Source: Rattus norvegicus (lineage: Eukaryota; Chordata; Mammalia; Rodentia; Muridae). From it: a stretch of 64,000 nucleotides of DNA. Below the pieces are notes generated by a model, which saw nothing but the letters and a program-made list of their open reading frames with translations, searched no databases and was not told the origin of the DNA. The position numbers were made by a program, and so were the translations under genes. How positions within the stretch are numbered: the first letter of the stretch is position 1; the number at the start of each line of letters is the position of its first letter. Of the stretch, positions 47,005 to 57,499 are shown in pieces. The stretch is from NCBI RefSeq assembly GCF_036323735.1, contig NC_086023.1:14041501-14105500 (forward strand), written 5' to 3'.

Positions 47005-47112
47005 AGTCAAACAAAATTTAAACAATTTTAAACAAAATTTAAAACAAAATTAAAAATTTTAAACAATTTAAACAAAATTTAAACAATTTTAAACAAAATT
47101 TAAAACAAATAT
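47005..47112. repeat. AT-rich minisatellite
   Basis: Degenerate tandem repeat of ACAAAATTTAAACAATTTTA-type units, 15-25 bp, only about 70 bp from the donor of the exon at 47183. Confidence 0.85.
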
Positions 47113-47182
47113 TAAGAACAAGTTAATTAAACTCATATCTAAAAGTCAATTTTGACCTTATAGTCCTGAGTTGAATACCTAC

Positions 47183-47325
47183 AAATATTTTAATGCATTT
47201 GCTGACAGCTTTGATCCATGTATAGAATCTGTTCTGATTCTGCGACTCGCTAGATAATAGCCATGAATCATTCTTTCTGCCTCCAAACTGAATTCCACAT
47301 TCAAATTCTTTGCAAACGCCAGTAG
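47183..47325 (-). CDS. Mcmdc2: Mcmdc2 coding exon
   Basis: 143 nt on the minus strand, acceptor TTAACATAG, donor ATTT/GTAGGT. Peptide LLAFAKNLNVEFSLEAERMI then HGYYLASRRIRTDSIHGSKL and SANALKYL. RRIRT resembles the helix that in MCM proteins carries ATPase lid residues. Phase matches both neighbours (starts in phase 0, ends with two bases of Leu). Confidence 0.94.
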
Positions 47326-47644
47326 CTATGTTAAAAATATAAAAAAATTTTTAGGAGATTTAATTTTATTATGGAGTCATTATAATTCCAAAGTGTGCTG
47401 GCATCTGATTTTTAAAAGTTTCCATATTTTTTACATCAAACTTAAGTAAATACCTGGGTCATTTCCAAGTCACTGAGCCTTTTAAGTCATTGCCTCTGCT
47501 TGTAACAAGTATGAGAGTTTGCCAGAATAGCCTCTCTCACTGTGCACAAGTGTACTGTGCACCAGAACTGAACTACTGGCTGATTTTGTGCTTCAATGGG
47601 GGAAACTCTCACATCTCCCAGAAGCTCATTTCTCTCTGTCTTTG

Positions 47645-47790
47645 GTTTTTCAAGACAGGGTTTCCTATGTAGTCGTAGCTGTCCTGGAACATGCTCTGTA
47701 GAACAGGCTGTCCTTGAATTCACAGAGATCAGCCTGTCTCTGCCTCCCCAATGCTGGGATTAAAGGTGTGCACCACCACCAGCACCTGGC
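47645..47790 (-). repeat. B1 SINE
   Basis: TTTTCAAGACAGGGTTTCCT, GCTGTCCTTGAATTCACAGA and GATTAAAGGTGTGCACCACC. It lies in the intron between the exons at 47325 and 48833. Confidence 0.93.
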
Positions 47791-48097
47791 ATATTTTTTT
47801 AATGCCCAACTAAATTCTTATCTTTTCCTTAAAGATTTCTGAATTCCATAAATATTTAGGAACAGCAATACTAAGCATTAAGTTGCCCTAAATGTTTTAT
47901 GTGTCTTGTTTTTATCTCAAATAACAGACTAGTGTAAAGAAAATTGAAGTTATAAAATGTGAATAACTAAACTCACATGGCATAGCTTCATTTTCTATAC
48001 AAATAGTCTTTTTTAATATATTGATCTTTTTAAAGCTATGGGTATTTAGGTAATAACAGAAATAATAAACTTAACATTTGGATATGAAAATTTCCCT

Positions 48098-48275
48098 ATG
48101 GGCTGGAGAGATGACTCAGTGGTTAAGAGCATTGACTGCTTTTCCAGAGATCCTGAGTTCAATTTCCAGCAACCACATGGTGGCTCAGAACCATTTGCAA
48201 TGGGATCCCATGCCCTCTTCTGGTGTGTCTGAAGACAGCTACAGTGTACTTATATATAATAAATAAATCTTTTTT
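48098..48275 (+). repeat. B2 SINE
   Basis: GGGCTGGAGAGATGACTCAG to ACTTATATATAATAAATAAA; near full length. Confidence 0.95.
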
Positions 48276-48362
48276 AAAAGTTTCCTTACATAGCTGTTGT
48301 TTTTTCTATACAATGTACTTAAAATATGAGAAATCTGTAAGCAATCTTGTGTAACAGAATAG

Positions 48363-48490
48363 GAACTGAGCATGGTAGCAAATGCCTGTAATGTTAGCAC
48401 TTCTAAGAAGTAGAAGGATCAAGGCTGTCCTTGACTACCATAGTGAGTTCCAAGCCAGCCTGAGCTACATGAAACCTTGTCTCAAACAAC
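48363..48490 (+). repeat. B1 SINE, diverged
   Basis: GAGCATGGTAGCAAATGCCT, GTGAGTTCCAAGCCAGCCTG and AACCTTGTCTCAAAC. Confidence 0.85.
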
Positions 48491-48587
48491 CCCCCCCCAA
48501 AATAAAAACAAACAAAAAAATCAACTAGATAATTCTAGAAGAAGAAAAGAATGCCAACATAAATTCTATTAAATTAAGCCATGGGCT

Positions 48588-48775
48588 GGTGAGGTGACTC
48601 AGTGAGTGAAGATGCTTGTTGCCAAGCCTGACAGCCTGAGTTTGGTCCCCATAAGCCACAGAAGGAGGGAACTGCCTTCTACAAGGTTATTTTATGGTAT
48701 ACACTTGGGCCCACATACATGCAAAATACATGCATGCATGTGTGCACATACACACCACATAAATAAATATAAAGA
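48588..48775 (+). repeat. B3/B2 SINE next to an Mcmdc2 donor
   Basis: GGGCTGGTGAGGTGACTCAG, GATGCTTGTTGCCAAGCCTG and an end ATAAATAAATATAAAG. It lies 58 bp from the exon boundary at 48833, antisense to Mcmdc2. Confidence 0.85.
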
Positions 48776-48832
48776 TAATAAATAATTAAGGAGCAAGTAG
48801 ACATCCTGAGTAAGCATTTTGTCTAACTTTAC

Positions 48833-49012
48833 CTTCTCAAAATCTTCAGTTGTGAACTGTTTAGAAGCTAAATAAGGCGGCCCCTTAGGATCCACCGCTT
48901 TCTTTAAAGTGTGTTGCACAGTAGGAAGAAGTGGGTGGCACGGAGAAGACTCCTTGCAGTTAACCAACAATCCAAACGCCTCTGCAAGGTTGGCTGGAAT
49001 CAAACTGCAATC
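48833..49012 (-). CDS. Mcmdc2: Mcmdc2 coding exon
   Basis: 180 nt, exactly 60 codons, acceptor TTTGATACAG and donor GAGAAG/GTAAAG. Peptide starts DCSLIPANLAEAFGLLVNCK and ends SKQFTTEDFEK. ESSPCHPLLPTVQHTLKK lies in the middle, in the position of the MCM 'SRFDL' arginine-finger segment, but without that motif. Confidence 0.95.
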
Positions 49013-49786
49013 CTGTATCAAATACAAAGGCAGGGGAACAGCTAATTGGAAATAGTTAAATACAAATTGATCATTATATTATTTAACTATCTAGTGATTA
49101 TTTCAATATTAACTACAGTTTAAAGTAATTTCTGGGAAGAAATGTCAAACTTGTGGAAAGCAACTTTTTAAGAAAGTTCTTATTGAGTATTTATTATGTA
49201 TTATTTATTAAAGCCTTCTAGGACTCAGGAGATGCGTCAGTCAGTAAAGTATGAGGAGGAGGCTGGATTCTGTCTTCCAGAGACCAAACAGAAAGGTTTG
49301 GTGCCACAACAGGTGCCTGTAACCTTAGTGGTGGGGAGGTGGGGACAGAAAGATCCCTTGAGCTTGCTGGCTAGACAGTCTAGCTAAATTAGTGAGTTTC
49401 AGAGAGGGACTGTCTTAAAGACCAAGGTGGGCTGCAATTGAGGAAGACATCCACATCGACCTTGAAAACACAGACACATGGGACTTCTTAACTTTGAAAC
49501 AGAAATTTCTATTTACTAGACAATTTGCATAACATCAACAACTGGATCATTATTCAGTAATGCCTGATAAGGTATATAAATGCACCAATGCAAAAACATA
49601 TAAGGTGTTGCTGGGTATAGCACTCGGCATGCTGGCCCGTTGGAGGCCAATCTGGGCTCTATATGAGCTACACCACCGCCTTGGTTACATGGTGAAGCCT
49701 TACCTAACGAGTGAGGAAGGCATAAGAAGGAAGAGGCTGGAAGTGGAGGGGAGTGTGAGAACAGACTAACAGTTCTCTGAGAAAGC

Positions 49787-49905
49787 TTTTTTTTTTTTTT
49801 TGAGACAGGGTTTCATGTAGCCCAGGCTGGCCTCAAACTCACAGCATAGCCGAGAACAACCTTGAATTCTAATCCTTCCATGTCTGAAGCACTAGGATTA
49901 CAGGG
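49787..49905 (-). repeat. B1 SINE fragment
   Basis: T tail then TTTGAGACAGGGTTTCATGT, CCCAGGCTGGCCTCAAACTC. Sense to Mcmdc2 transcription, 47 bp downstream of the exon ending at 49952. Confidence 0.85.
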
Positions 49906-49951
49906 GGCCTCCTAAACAATGTTCTAGCAGTAAAATAGTCAGAGCCCTTAC

Positions 49952-50118
49952 CATCTGACCAATCAGAGTACTGGCTTTCTGTACATTTCTCCTTGAAGAT
50001 GAATCCATATCAACAAAAGACCAAAAACTGCATTGAATGGGAAAAGTCATTTGCTGATCGAAATCATCCCCAAACTTCTTTCCTGGGATGAACACTGTGA
50101 CGCTTCTGCTCTCCAAAG
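49952..50118 (-). CDS. Mcmdc2: Mcmdc2 coding exon
   Basis: 167 nt, acceptor TGTGATGCAG, donor CAGATG/GTAAGG. Peptide LESRSVTVFIPGKKFGDDFD, then QQMTFPIQCSFWSFVDMDSS. LESRSVTVFIPGKK lines up with the MCM segment normally reading like EQQTISIAKAG (pre-sensor-1 hairpin). The sensor-1 Asn-Pro of active MCMs is not present, pointing to a non-canonical ATPase. Confidence 0.95.
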
Positions 50119-50358
50119 CTGCATCACAAGACGTGATCCATGTTAAGAACGTAGATGCTGTACATCACAACAGCTTTTATTGCCAACCTGTCAAGATCTT
50201 GTTATTCTAGTAGATATCTTATAAGTCTACAAATTAATAACAAATATCATATGAAATTCTACTAAATCAGAGAATGAAGACAAATGAATTTGATTGTTTT
50301 ACAAGGTTCTCCTAAAGTCAGAGCAACTACAATAAAAAGACCGAGGTAAGACAGATAC

Positions 50359-50427
50359 CTGAATGTCTGTGTTTGTGCTGTCTGAGGATCGTCGGACCAG
50401 AGCACAGCTGGAGCTGTGGGTGGACAT
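50359..50427 (-). other. Mcmdc2: Candidate alternative exon of Mcmdc2
   Basis: 69 nt on the minus strand bounded by CTGCTCCTCTCAG (strong acceptor) and CATTCAG/GTATCT (moderate donor). It has no stop in the frame carried from the exon at 57500 and would add 23 residues (start VHPQLQLCSGPTILRQHKHR) before Ala-Leu-Glu. The constitutive junction without it gives a continuous conserved protein, so this is at most a minor alternative exon or a cryptic one. Confidence 0.3.
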
Positions 50428-50477
50428 CTGAGAGGAGCAGGCAGAGGACTAGGACACTCACAAAGCCTGGGTTTTCA

Positions 50478-50670
50478 CTAACCAGGCTGGCTTCAAACTC
50501 ACCATATAGCAGCTGAGGGCAATCTGAACTTTCTGCTCCTCCCTCCTGCACCTCCCAAGTGCTGGGATTATAGTTTGTACCACCGTGCATAGTGCATGTG
50601 GTCATGGAATAGACCCCAGGGCTTTGTGCACACTAGGCACACACTATCAACTGAGCCACGTCCCCAACTC
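50478..50670 (-). repeat. B4 SINE (B1-ID fusion)
   Basis: Reverse B1 part (ACCAGGCTGGCTTCAAACTC, CCCAAGTGCTGGGATTATAG) followed by an ID-like part (GGGCTTTGTGCACACTAGGC, CAACTGAGCCACGTCCCCAA), the B4 arrangement. Confidence 0.85.
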
Positions 50671-51499
50671 AGGAATGCCCCTTATGTGCTAAAAAAAAAA
50701 AAAAAAAGTGATAGAAAGCAGTCCATTCATGAGGGAATGTGAGAGGACTGAGGAAGAAGGTATTTCAATTCAGCATGTTCAAAACCAAAGCAGTCTAAGC
50801 CGCCACCCACCTAAACCCCACACAAACAGAAAGGACTGTCCTCACGTGCTTATTTTCCCTTCAGTCTACTGATACACTTATTCTTAGGAGTCTGCTCCTA
50901 AGTGGATTCAAACTGAGCTTTTGATTCATGTAACAGTGTTTTGTATTCACAGGTTAGACTTCTGTCACTATGAAAAACTGCCTTACATAACGACTTCCGG
51001 AGAAGGTTCCTCAGACTGTGGTAGTAAAGGTTTAGTCCATCACAGTGGGGAGCAGAGCTGCTCACATCACCACAGAGGTAAAGAAATGGAGAAATGTTCT
51101 GCTCTTTACCTCCAGTAAAGGTGCCCCCTCCATGCAGGGTGGATCTTCCTTAATTTATTCTCTCTGGAATGACTTCCAGACATACTCAGAAGTGTGCTTT
51201 ATTAATCTCTTACATGTGTCTCAGCCCATCAAGGTGTAGAGTTATGATTAACTATCAAATATACTTTCCTTTCTCTGGACTGTAAATCCTTAACCTCATG
51301 GAGACTGCCCAAGCAGTTTTCACAGTGACTGCACTATTGCTACTCCCTCTCACAATACACAAGAGTTCACAGGTTCCACATTCTCAATAGTTTTTCTTGT
51401 CAATTCTTTAAAATGCCTTTTGCCATTCTAGTAGACAGGACTACTTAGTGGAGCCCAATGGAAATAAAAAATCTAGTACGCTGTTAAAAATGCAGGAAA

Positions 51500-51534
51500 T
51501 AATGTCCCCAGCTCCGAAAAAAAAGAAAAGAAAA
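51500..51534 (+). repeat. Severely 5'-truncated ID insertion
   Basis: Only the last part of an ID (GTCCCCAGCTCCG) plus an A-rich tail lies between two perfect 14-bp copies of AAAAATGCAGGAAA (51486-51499 and about 51535-51548). Confidence 0.88.
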
Positions 51535-51639
51535 AAAAATGCAGGAAAAATACTTCTATTAAAAGTATTAGTATGCACAGCTTTACCTTTAAATGTATTA
51601 TATGTAAGCTTATATTTATACTTTTTCTCTTTTTTTAAT

Positions 51640-51798
51640 ACGTTTACTTTACTTTATGTGCATTGGTGTGAGTATCAGATATCCTGGAACTGAAGTTACG
51701 GACAGTTGTGAGTTGCCATGTGGGTGCTGGTAACTGAACTTGGGTCTTCTGGAAGAGCAGCCGGTGTTCTTAACTCTGGAGCCATTGTTCCAGCCCCT
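51640..51798 (-). repeat. B3/B2 SINE
   Basis: Reverse element: GTGAGTTGCCATGTGGGTGC, GAGCAGCCGGTGTTCTTAAC, GGAGCCATTGTTCCAGCCCC. Confidence 0.85.
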
Positions 51799-51999
51799 AT
51801 ACTTTGTTTTCTGAGAACATTACAAGTAAGATGTGATAGGAGCAATGTAGAAAAACCATACCCCTTATGCATTACAGTTGGTGTCCTCTCTTGAAACAGT
51901 TCAGTGGTCAAACAAAAAGTGGTACTGCAGTTCCACTATTAGATATATTCAAAGGAGCGAAGTCTAGGACTCAAATAAGTCTTTGTACACTAGTAGTGT

Positions 52000-52345
52000 G
52001 GTGGCTTGAGTGAGAATGGTCCCCATAGGCTCAGGTGTTTGAATACTCGGTCCCAAGTTGGCAGAACTGTTTGAGAACGATTAAGGGGTATGACCATGTT
52101 GGAGAAGGTGATTCGCCAATGGCAAGCTTTAAGATTTCAAAAGCCCACACCATTCCCAGTTAGCCCTCTCCTCCTGGTGCTTGTGGATCAGATGTGAACT
52201 CTTAGCTACTGCTCCAGTACCATGCCTGTCTGCTGCCATGCTCCCTGCCATTGATGGTCATAAACCTCTGGGACCATAAGCCCCAAATTAAATTATTTCT
52301 TTCATAATTTGCCTTGGTCATGGTGTTTTTCACAGCATTAAAAAG
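52000..52345 (+). repeat. Common rodent ~350-bp repeat, unassigned
   Basis: GTGGTGGCTTGAGTGAGAAT start, GTATGACCATGTTGGAGAAG middle, TGCCTTGGTCATGGTGTTTT end. The family recurs in reverse at 53915 and 55710. Non-coding; possibly LTR-derived. Confidence 0.6.
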
Positions 52346-52581
52346 CAAACACTCATAGAAGATTATTCCCTATTAGCAAGATGTGGAAACAAGGTATCTG
52401 TCAGTGTAATAGAATATTTGTCAGCATTCAAATGAATGAATTCTATTCATAGACAAATTCATAAAGACAGAAAAAGGAATAAAATATTACCAGGAACTAA
52501 TGTCAGGGAGGAATAGGGAGTTAGCATTTAATGGGTATAGAGTTTATGTTGCGTGTAAATATAAAAACATGCTTCCCTCTT

Positions 52582-52721
52582 AAAATATTTGGCCCTATGG
52601 GGGACCATTCTTTTTTTTTTTTTTTTTTTTTTTTGGTTCTTTTTTTCGGAGCTGGGGACCGAACCCAGGGCCTTGCGCTTCCTAGGTAAGCGCTCTACCA
52701 CTGACCTAAATCCCCAGCCCC
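52582..52721 (-). repeat. ID SINE with extra 3' sequence
   Basis: ID core 52645-52721 and T tail (52611-52644, with GGTTC). The 17-bp flanking repeat AAACATGCTTCCCTCTT is at 52565-52581 and 52722-52738, so about 29 bp of non-ID sequence (52582-52610) lies between tail and target duplication. Confidence 0.88.
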
Positions 52722-52739
52722 AAACATGCTTCCCTCTTT

Positions 52740-53500
52740 GCCTGAGTCTGGGGCCCCTCTCCAGGCTTAGCTCCGAGATCAGCTGCAGCCGGTCCCACTT
52801 CTGATTTGTCCTTTCCTCCCAGTTTAGCTCCACCAGCAGCCAGCTGCTGCCTTTCCTGGCTTAGCTCAGGATCAATCTCAACCAAACCCCCACCTGGAAA
52901 GCCTGGAGCTGCCGTCCACACTCCACCAGACCCCCCTCTTGACCTCTATCTCTGCCCACCTTTGCTCCGTGGAAGAAAACATTCAGACAGGTTTATTAAT
53001 TTAAAACTTGTCAGCTTAATAGCTGATCGCAGAATCTCCTGTCCTGACCCTAGCTAGTCTATATCAGCCAGCCTTCGGCGACCTCCTTGATTAACCCCTG
53101 GTGGCGGAGGCCACCGGTTCTAATTTCCCCAAGAACTTACACGACTGCTGCTTTCTTCTCGTTCCAAAACCTGACCGAAAAGCCCTTTCCCATGTTCCTT
53201 CTTCCTCCTGAGACCCGGATGTCCCATTTTTATCCTTTCCCCAGCAATTGGCCTCCACCTTCTTTATTGACCAAGTCAAGAACCAATTAGGGAAACAGCA
53301 CCTCCCCCTACAAGTTTATATTTGGAGTGTGTTGAGGTTTGGTCTTTTGTTATCAATTGTAATGCTAAGTGCAGGTCCCCAAGACCTGGTTGTCCCAAAG
53401 AGGAGAGAGTCTGCATGTATACATTGGCCCCAAGTTCTTTCTGATTAGTAAATAAAGAAGCCAACAGCTGGGCAGAAGAGACATAGGTGGAGTTTAGGTT
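52740..53500 (+). repeat. LTR-like rodent repeat
   Basis: Roughly 750 bp of GC-moderate sequence with a polyadenylation-like AATAAAGAAGCC at 53450 and a region (TTGAGGTTTGGTCTTTTGTT) shared with 28890-29150. Consistent with a degraded endogenous-retroviral LTR or internal fragment; no retroviral gene recognised. Confidence 0.45.
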
Positions 53501-53914
53501 TTGCAGGCTTGGGGATCAGAGAGGGATCAGGAGGGAGAAGGTTCAAGAGGAGAAGGGGAAGCCACCATGGGATAGGAAAGCCATAAAAAAAGTGGCCCTG
53601 AAGGCTGGCCAATTGGAGTTCAGAAACAGCCCAGATGAGACAGTAAATAGTAAGAGAGAATTCAGGGTTATCTATAGAAAAGGACTCTAACAGCATAGAC
53701 GTTAGGTATCTATCTACCTAGCTCTCATGCTGCTTAAGGCTTATGGTAAATGTAAAGGCTGAGTGTTTTATCTGGGAACTAAATGATTTAAGATGGGAGA
53801 AATCCCAAGTCCATTAGGATTAAGTAACTTCCACAACAGGAGTAGTCAAACAATCCTGAAGTGTTCACAGTGATGGATGTACAAGACTATAAATGCACTT
53901 TGTCTTCGTCACTG

Positions 53915-54357
53915 TTTGCTGTGAAGTAACACCATGACTGAGGCAATTATGAAAAGAAGCATTTAATTAGGGGCTGCCTTATGATTTCAGAGGGTAAGTC
54001 TTACCATCATGGCAGGAGAAGTAGCCAAGAGCTTTACATCCTGATGCAGAGGCAGAGAGCACAAGACTGGGGCTCACACTGACTTTTGAAATCTTTTTTT
54101 TTTTTCTTTCAGAGCTGGGGACCGAACCCAGGGCCTTGCACTTGCTAGGCAAGCAAGTGCTCTACCACTGAGCTAAATCTCCAACCCTGACTTTTGAAAT
54201 CTTGATGCCTACTCCCAGTAACAATCTCCTCCAACAAGACCACACCTACTTCAACAAGGCCACACCTCCTAATCCTTCCCAATAGTGCTCTAACTGAGAA
54301 ACAAGCACCCAAGTATATGAGGAGCCTATGGGGGTCATTTTTGTTTAATCCACCATA
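53915..54357 (-). repeat. Common rodent repeat split by an ID
   Basis: Reverse copy of the 52000 family (GAAGTAACACCATGACTGAG, CATTTAATTAGGGGCTGCC, CCAACAAGACCACACCTAC). A reverse ID (54096-54186) is inserted with the duplication CTGACTTTTGAAATCTT at 54079-54095 and 54187-54203. The ID carries a small internal repeat (GCAAGCAAGTGC). Confidence 0.85.
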
Positions 54358-54464
54358 CACTTAATGCCACAAAATTATACAAATGAAATGGCAACTTCTG
54401 AATGTATATTTTAGTATTTTTAAAAAATTACATTTATTTATTATTTGTTTTTTACTTTTAAAAA

Positions 54465-54650
54465 TTTTTTACGATTTATTTATTTATTATATACATGAGT
54501 ACACTGTAGCTGTCTTCAGACACACAAGAGGAGGGCATCAGATCCCATTACAGATGGTTGGGAGCCACCATGTGGTTGCTGGGATTTGAACTCAGGACCT
54601 CTGGAAGAGCAGTCAGTGCTCTTCACCACTGAGCCACCTCTCTAGTCCTC
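54465..54650 (-). repeat. B2 SINE
   Basis: ATGAGTACACTGTAGCTGTC, GGTTGCTGGGATTTGAACTC and AGCAGTCAGTGCTCTTCACC; near full length. Confidence 0.95.
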
Positions 54651-54703
54651 TTTATTTATTTTTTAAGTGTTTGTGTATGTGGACACATTTGTGTGTAAGT
54701 CAC

Positions 54704-54750
<47 letters not shown>
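54704..54750. repeat. (GT)n microsatellite
   Basis: About 47 bp of GT, followed by degenerate B3/B1 sequence to about 55000 (ACCACTGAGCTATCTCACCT, TTGCTATGTAGCTCCGGCTA). Confidence 0.92.
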
Positions 54751-54755
<5 letters not shown>

Positions 54756-55709
54756 GAGACGGGGGGAATACTTGAGGAAGTCAGTTCCTTCTTTATCCCA
54801 TGTGAGTCCTAGGTATCTAACTCAGGTCATAGGGCTGGCTGCAAGCATCTTTACCACTGAGCTATCTCACCTGTTGTTTTGCGTGTTTTTTGGAAAAGTC
54901 TTGCTATGTAGCTCCGGCTAGCTTCAGACTCACTATGTATCTTAAAGTCATGATCCTTCTACCTTAGATTCCAGAGACTGAGATTTATAGATTTATGTTT
55001 TATGGACGGAACATACTAGGTTTTTTTTAGTTGAATGAAGGATGTTAGTCACAGATGGCTACACTGTTAAAGGATTTGTTTGTATGTTATGTCCTGAACA
55101 GGCAATTCCGTAGAAGTAGGAAGCAAATTTGATCCAAAGGGAGTAGAGCCTCTTTCTCAGTTAGGGACAGTGACTGCAGTCATGGTAAGAAATGGTAAGG
55201 AATTGGACTTCCGTTCATCAACAATGAATGAGAAGTCACTGAAAATTAAAGTGAGAGTCAACTATGTCATGAAGGCCACATAGATACTATAAATGCTCAA
55301 AGACAGTGACAGGCCACTGTTGATAACACCTGGATGTGTTTCCTCCAGTCTCACCGAACTTTGCCATGTGTAACTTCAAAGGAAAAGCTGTTTTAAAAAT
55401 TCTCTTTTGTGAGTAGTGCTGGGGATGAACTCTATCAATTAAGTTATATCCCCAGCCTAAAGTTATTAAAAACTGAAAGATGGGACCAGCAGGGTTTTAC
55501 TCAATTCCTGGTCTCTTCTGGAGTTGGCACTCCTCTACTCTTACACTTGTGCTATCTCCTTGTGGTTTTTACTTCTATTCCCTGGTGACCACTGATGTTC
55601 ACCAGTCATACATGGCAAGGTGCACTCTACCACTGAGCCCAAGGCTTCTGTTGTTTTTTTAAAGTATTGACTTATGGAAACTTCTATATTCTGACTATAA
55701 CCCATATGT

Positions 55710-56092
55710 TTTAGTTACTGTTCTATTGCTGTAAAGGGACACCGCAACGAAGGCAGCTCATAGAAGAAAGCATTTAATTGGGGTCTTGCTTACAGTTTCA
55801 GAAGGTTAGTCAATGATGGTGGCTGGGAATATAGTGGCAGGCAGGCAGGCAAGCATGGTGTTGGAGCAGTAAACTTAGAGCTTACTGATCCCCAGGCAGG
55901 AGTCAGATAGTGTGTGAGACACTGGGCCTGATCTGGACTTTTGAAACCTCAAAGTCCACCCCAGCAACACATCTCCTCCAACAAACCTATACTTCCTAAT
56001 CCTTCCTATATAATTTACCAACTAGGGACCAAGCATTCTAATGTATGGGCTTATGGGGGGGGCAATCTCATTCAAACCATCACATTCATACA
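55710..56092 (-). repeat. Common rodent repeat, unassigned
   Basis: TTACTGTTCTATTGCTGTAA, AAGCATTTAATTGGGGTCTT, CATCTCCTCCAACAAACC and ATGTATGGGCTTATGGGGGG; same family as 53915. Confidence 0.75.
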
Positions 56093-56779
56093 GATACACA
56101 AATAAGTAATTGGAAAGGAGCATAGAAAGATGTTGAGTATATATGCATCTCTCTCTTTCTGCCTATGGACGCAAAGTGACCTGCTGCCTTGAACTGCCAT
56201 CATTCTTTCCCTGACAGGATGGGCTGTTCCCTTTAGAACTGTGAGCCATCATAAACCTTTCCTTCTGTGTATTGCTTAAGTATTTTGTTGCAGCAACAAA
56301 ACAAGTAACCAATACACCTTGCTATTTTGTAGCAGTCTGCTACCAAGCTGTTCTGTATACTAGCAACAAAGCTAAACAAAGTCTCTCTTCCCTTGGTCTG
56401 GCAGTATTTGGTAAAACCTTCAAAGTTTCTAATGACCACAGGACCAAGTGCACCCCTAGACACATACCTCTCTAGAGCTGATTTGCTTCTGTTGTGTGTG
56501 AGGGACTTAGAACTCTATAAACAGGAGTTGGCAAGGTGGATCGGGTGCGTGTAACCGCCTATAAGCTATCAAGTGTCCCACCTGTGCCCTCTGATAGGCA
56601 CATTTGCTTGTCAGGCTGGACTCTAGCCTGTCAGCCATTGTTGGCTGGTACTGTCCAGTATGTAACTAGGCATCTCTTTTTCTGCTTTCCAGAAAACCCA
56701 CAGAATTATTCACAGCGATGGAGGAGGCCTATCTCTCTCGGCATGCTATGCTGGTCCACTATTCAAAATTAATCAGTGT

Positions 56780-56970
56780 GGAGCTGGAGGGATGCCTAAG
56801 TGGTTCAGAACCCTGGCTGCTCTTGCAGAACTGGATTTGGTTCCCAGAACTAACATGATAGCTCACAACTATCTGCAAATCCAGTTCCATGGGATTCAAT
56901 GCCCTCTTCTGGTTTCTGGGAGCACCAGGCCCAAGTGGTAAATAGACATACATACAAATAAAACATGAAT
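56780..56970 (+). repeat. B2/B3 SINE
   Basis: GGAGCTGGAGGGATGCCTAA, CCTGGCTGCTCTTGCAGAAC and GGGATTCAATGCCCTCTTCT. Confidence 0.8.
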
Positions 56971-57499
56971 ACTCGTGAAATAGCAAAGACTCAAAGCAAA
57001 ATCAATGTATGCTATGAAAATCACATAATCAAATTAATAGATATAAGAAAAAAGTTCTCACAAAATCCTATACTGATTCATAATAAAACTGCTTGGCGGA
57101 CTAGGAATAGAAGGAAACCTCTTCACCGTGGGCTTTAAGATTAAAACAACAACAACGACAACAACAACTGCACAGCTAGCATTTATTACAATTAATGCTG
57201 AGAAACCTGGAAATTTGGAACAACTGTTTTCCTCATAGTTCTAAGACCAATAACACAACGAGACAAAAAGGAACAAAATTGGCTTAAAATACAGTTATAT
57301 ATCAGAACCTAGAGTAAAGGCTAAAACAATGCACTTGCAAATTAAATTATTTTATTTCTAAAATTGGACTGAGAACTAACATTCAGTGTAATTCCATCTC
57401 CTGAGCCCCGGGCAGTACTATCTCAGCTGTTAAGTGAGTCCTCAGTACTGGTGAAGCAGGAGGTTAAACAGGTGGAAAGATTGAGAAAGCATTGTTTAC

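Larger units (their letters stand above)
42866..47182 (-). other. Mcmdc2: Mcmdc2 intron 42.9-47.2 kb
   Basis: Holds a B1 fragment (43800-43882, -), a compound TATC/TA/CA microsatellite (45040-45116), B-type SINE fragments (45125-45720), a B1 with an extra internal copy (45905-46065, -), an ID inserted into an older ID-like element (46381-46600), and an AT-rich minisatellite (47005-47112). Nothing recognised at 43885-45000. Confidence 0.65.
50119..57499 (-). other. Mcmdc2: Mcmdc2 intron 50.1-57.5 kb
   Basis: 7.4-kb intron. Besides the repeats listed separately it holds a candidate in-frame cassette exon (50359-50427). Stretches at about 50680-51480, 55000-55700 and 56980-57420 contain nothing that I recognise. 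Confidence 0.65.
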
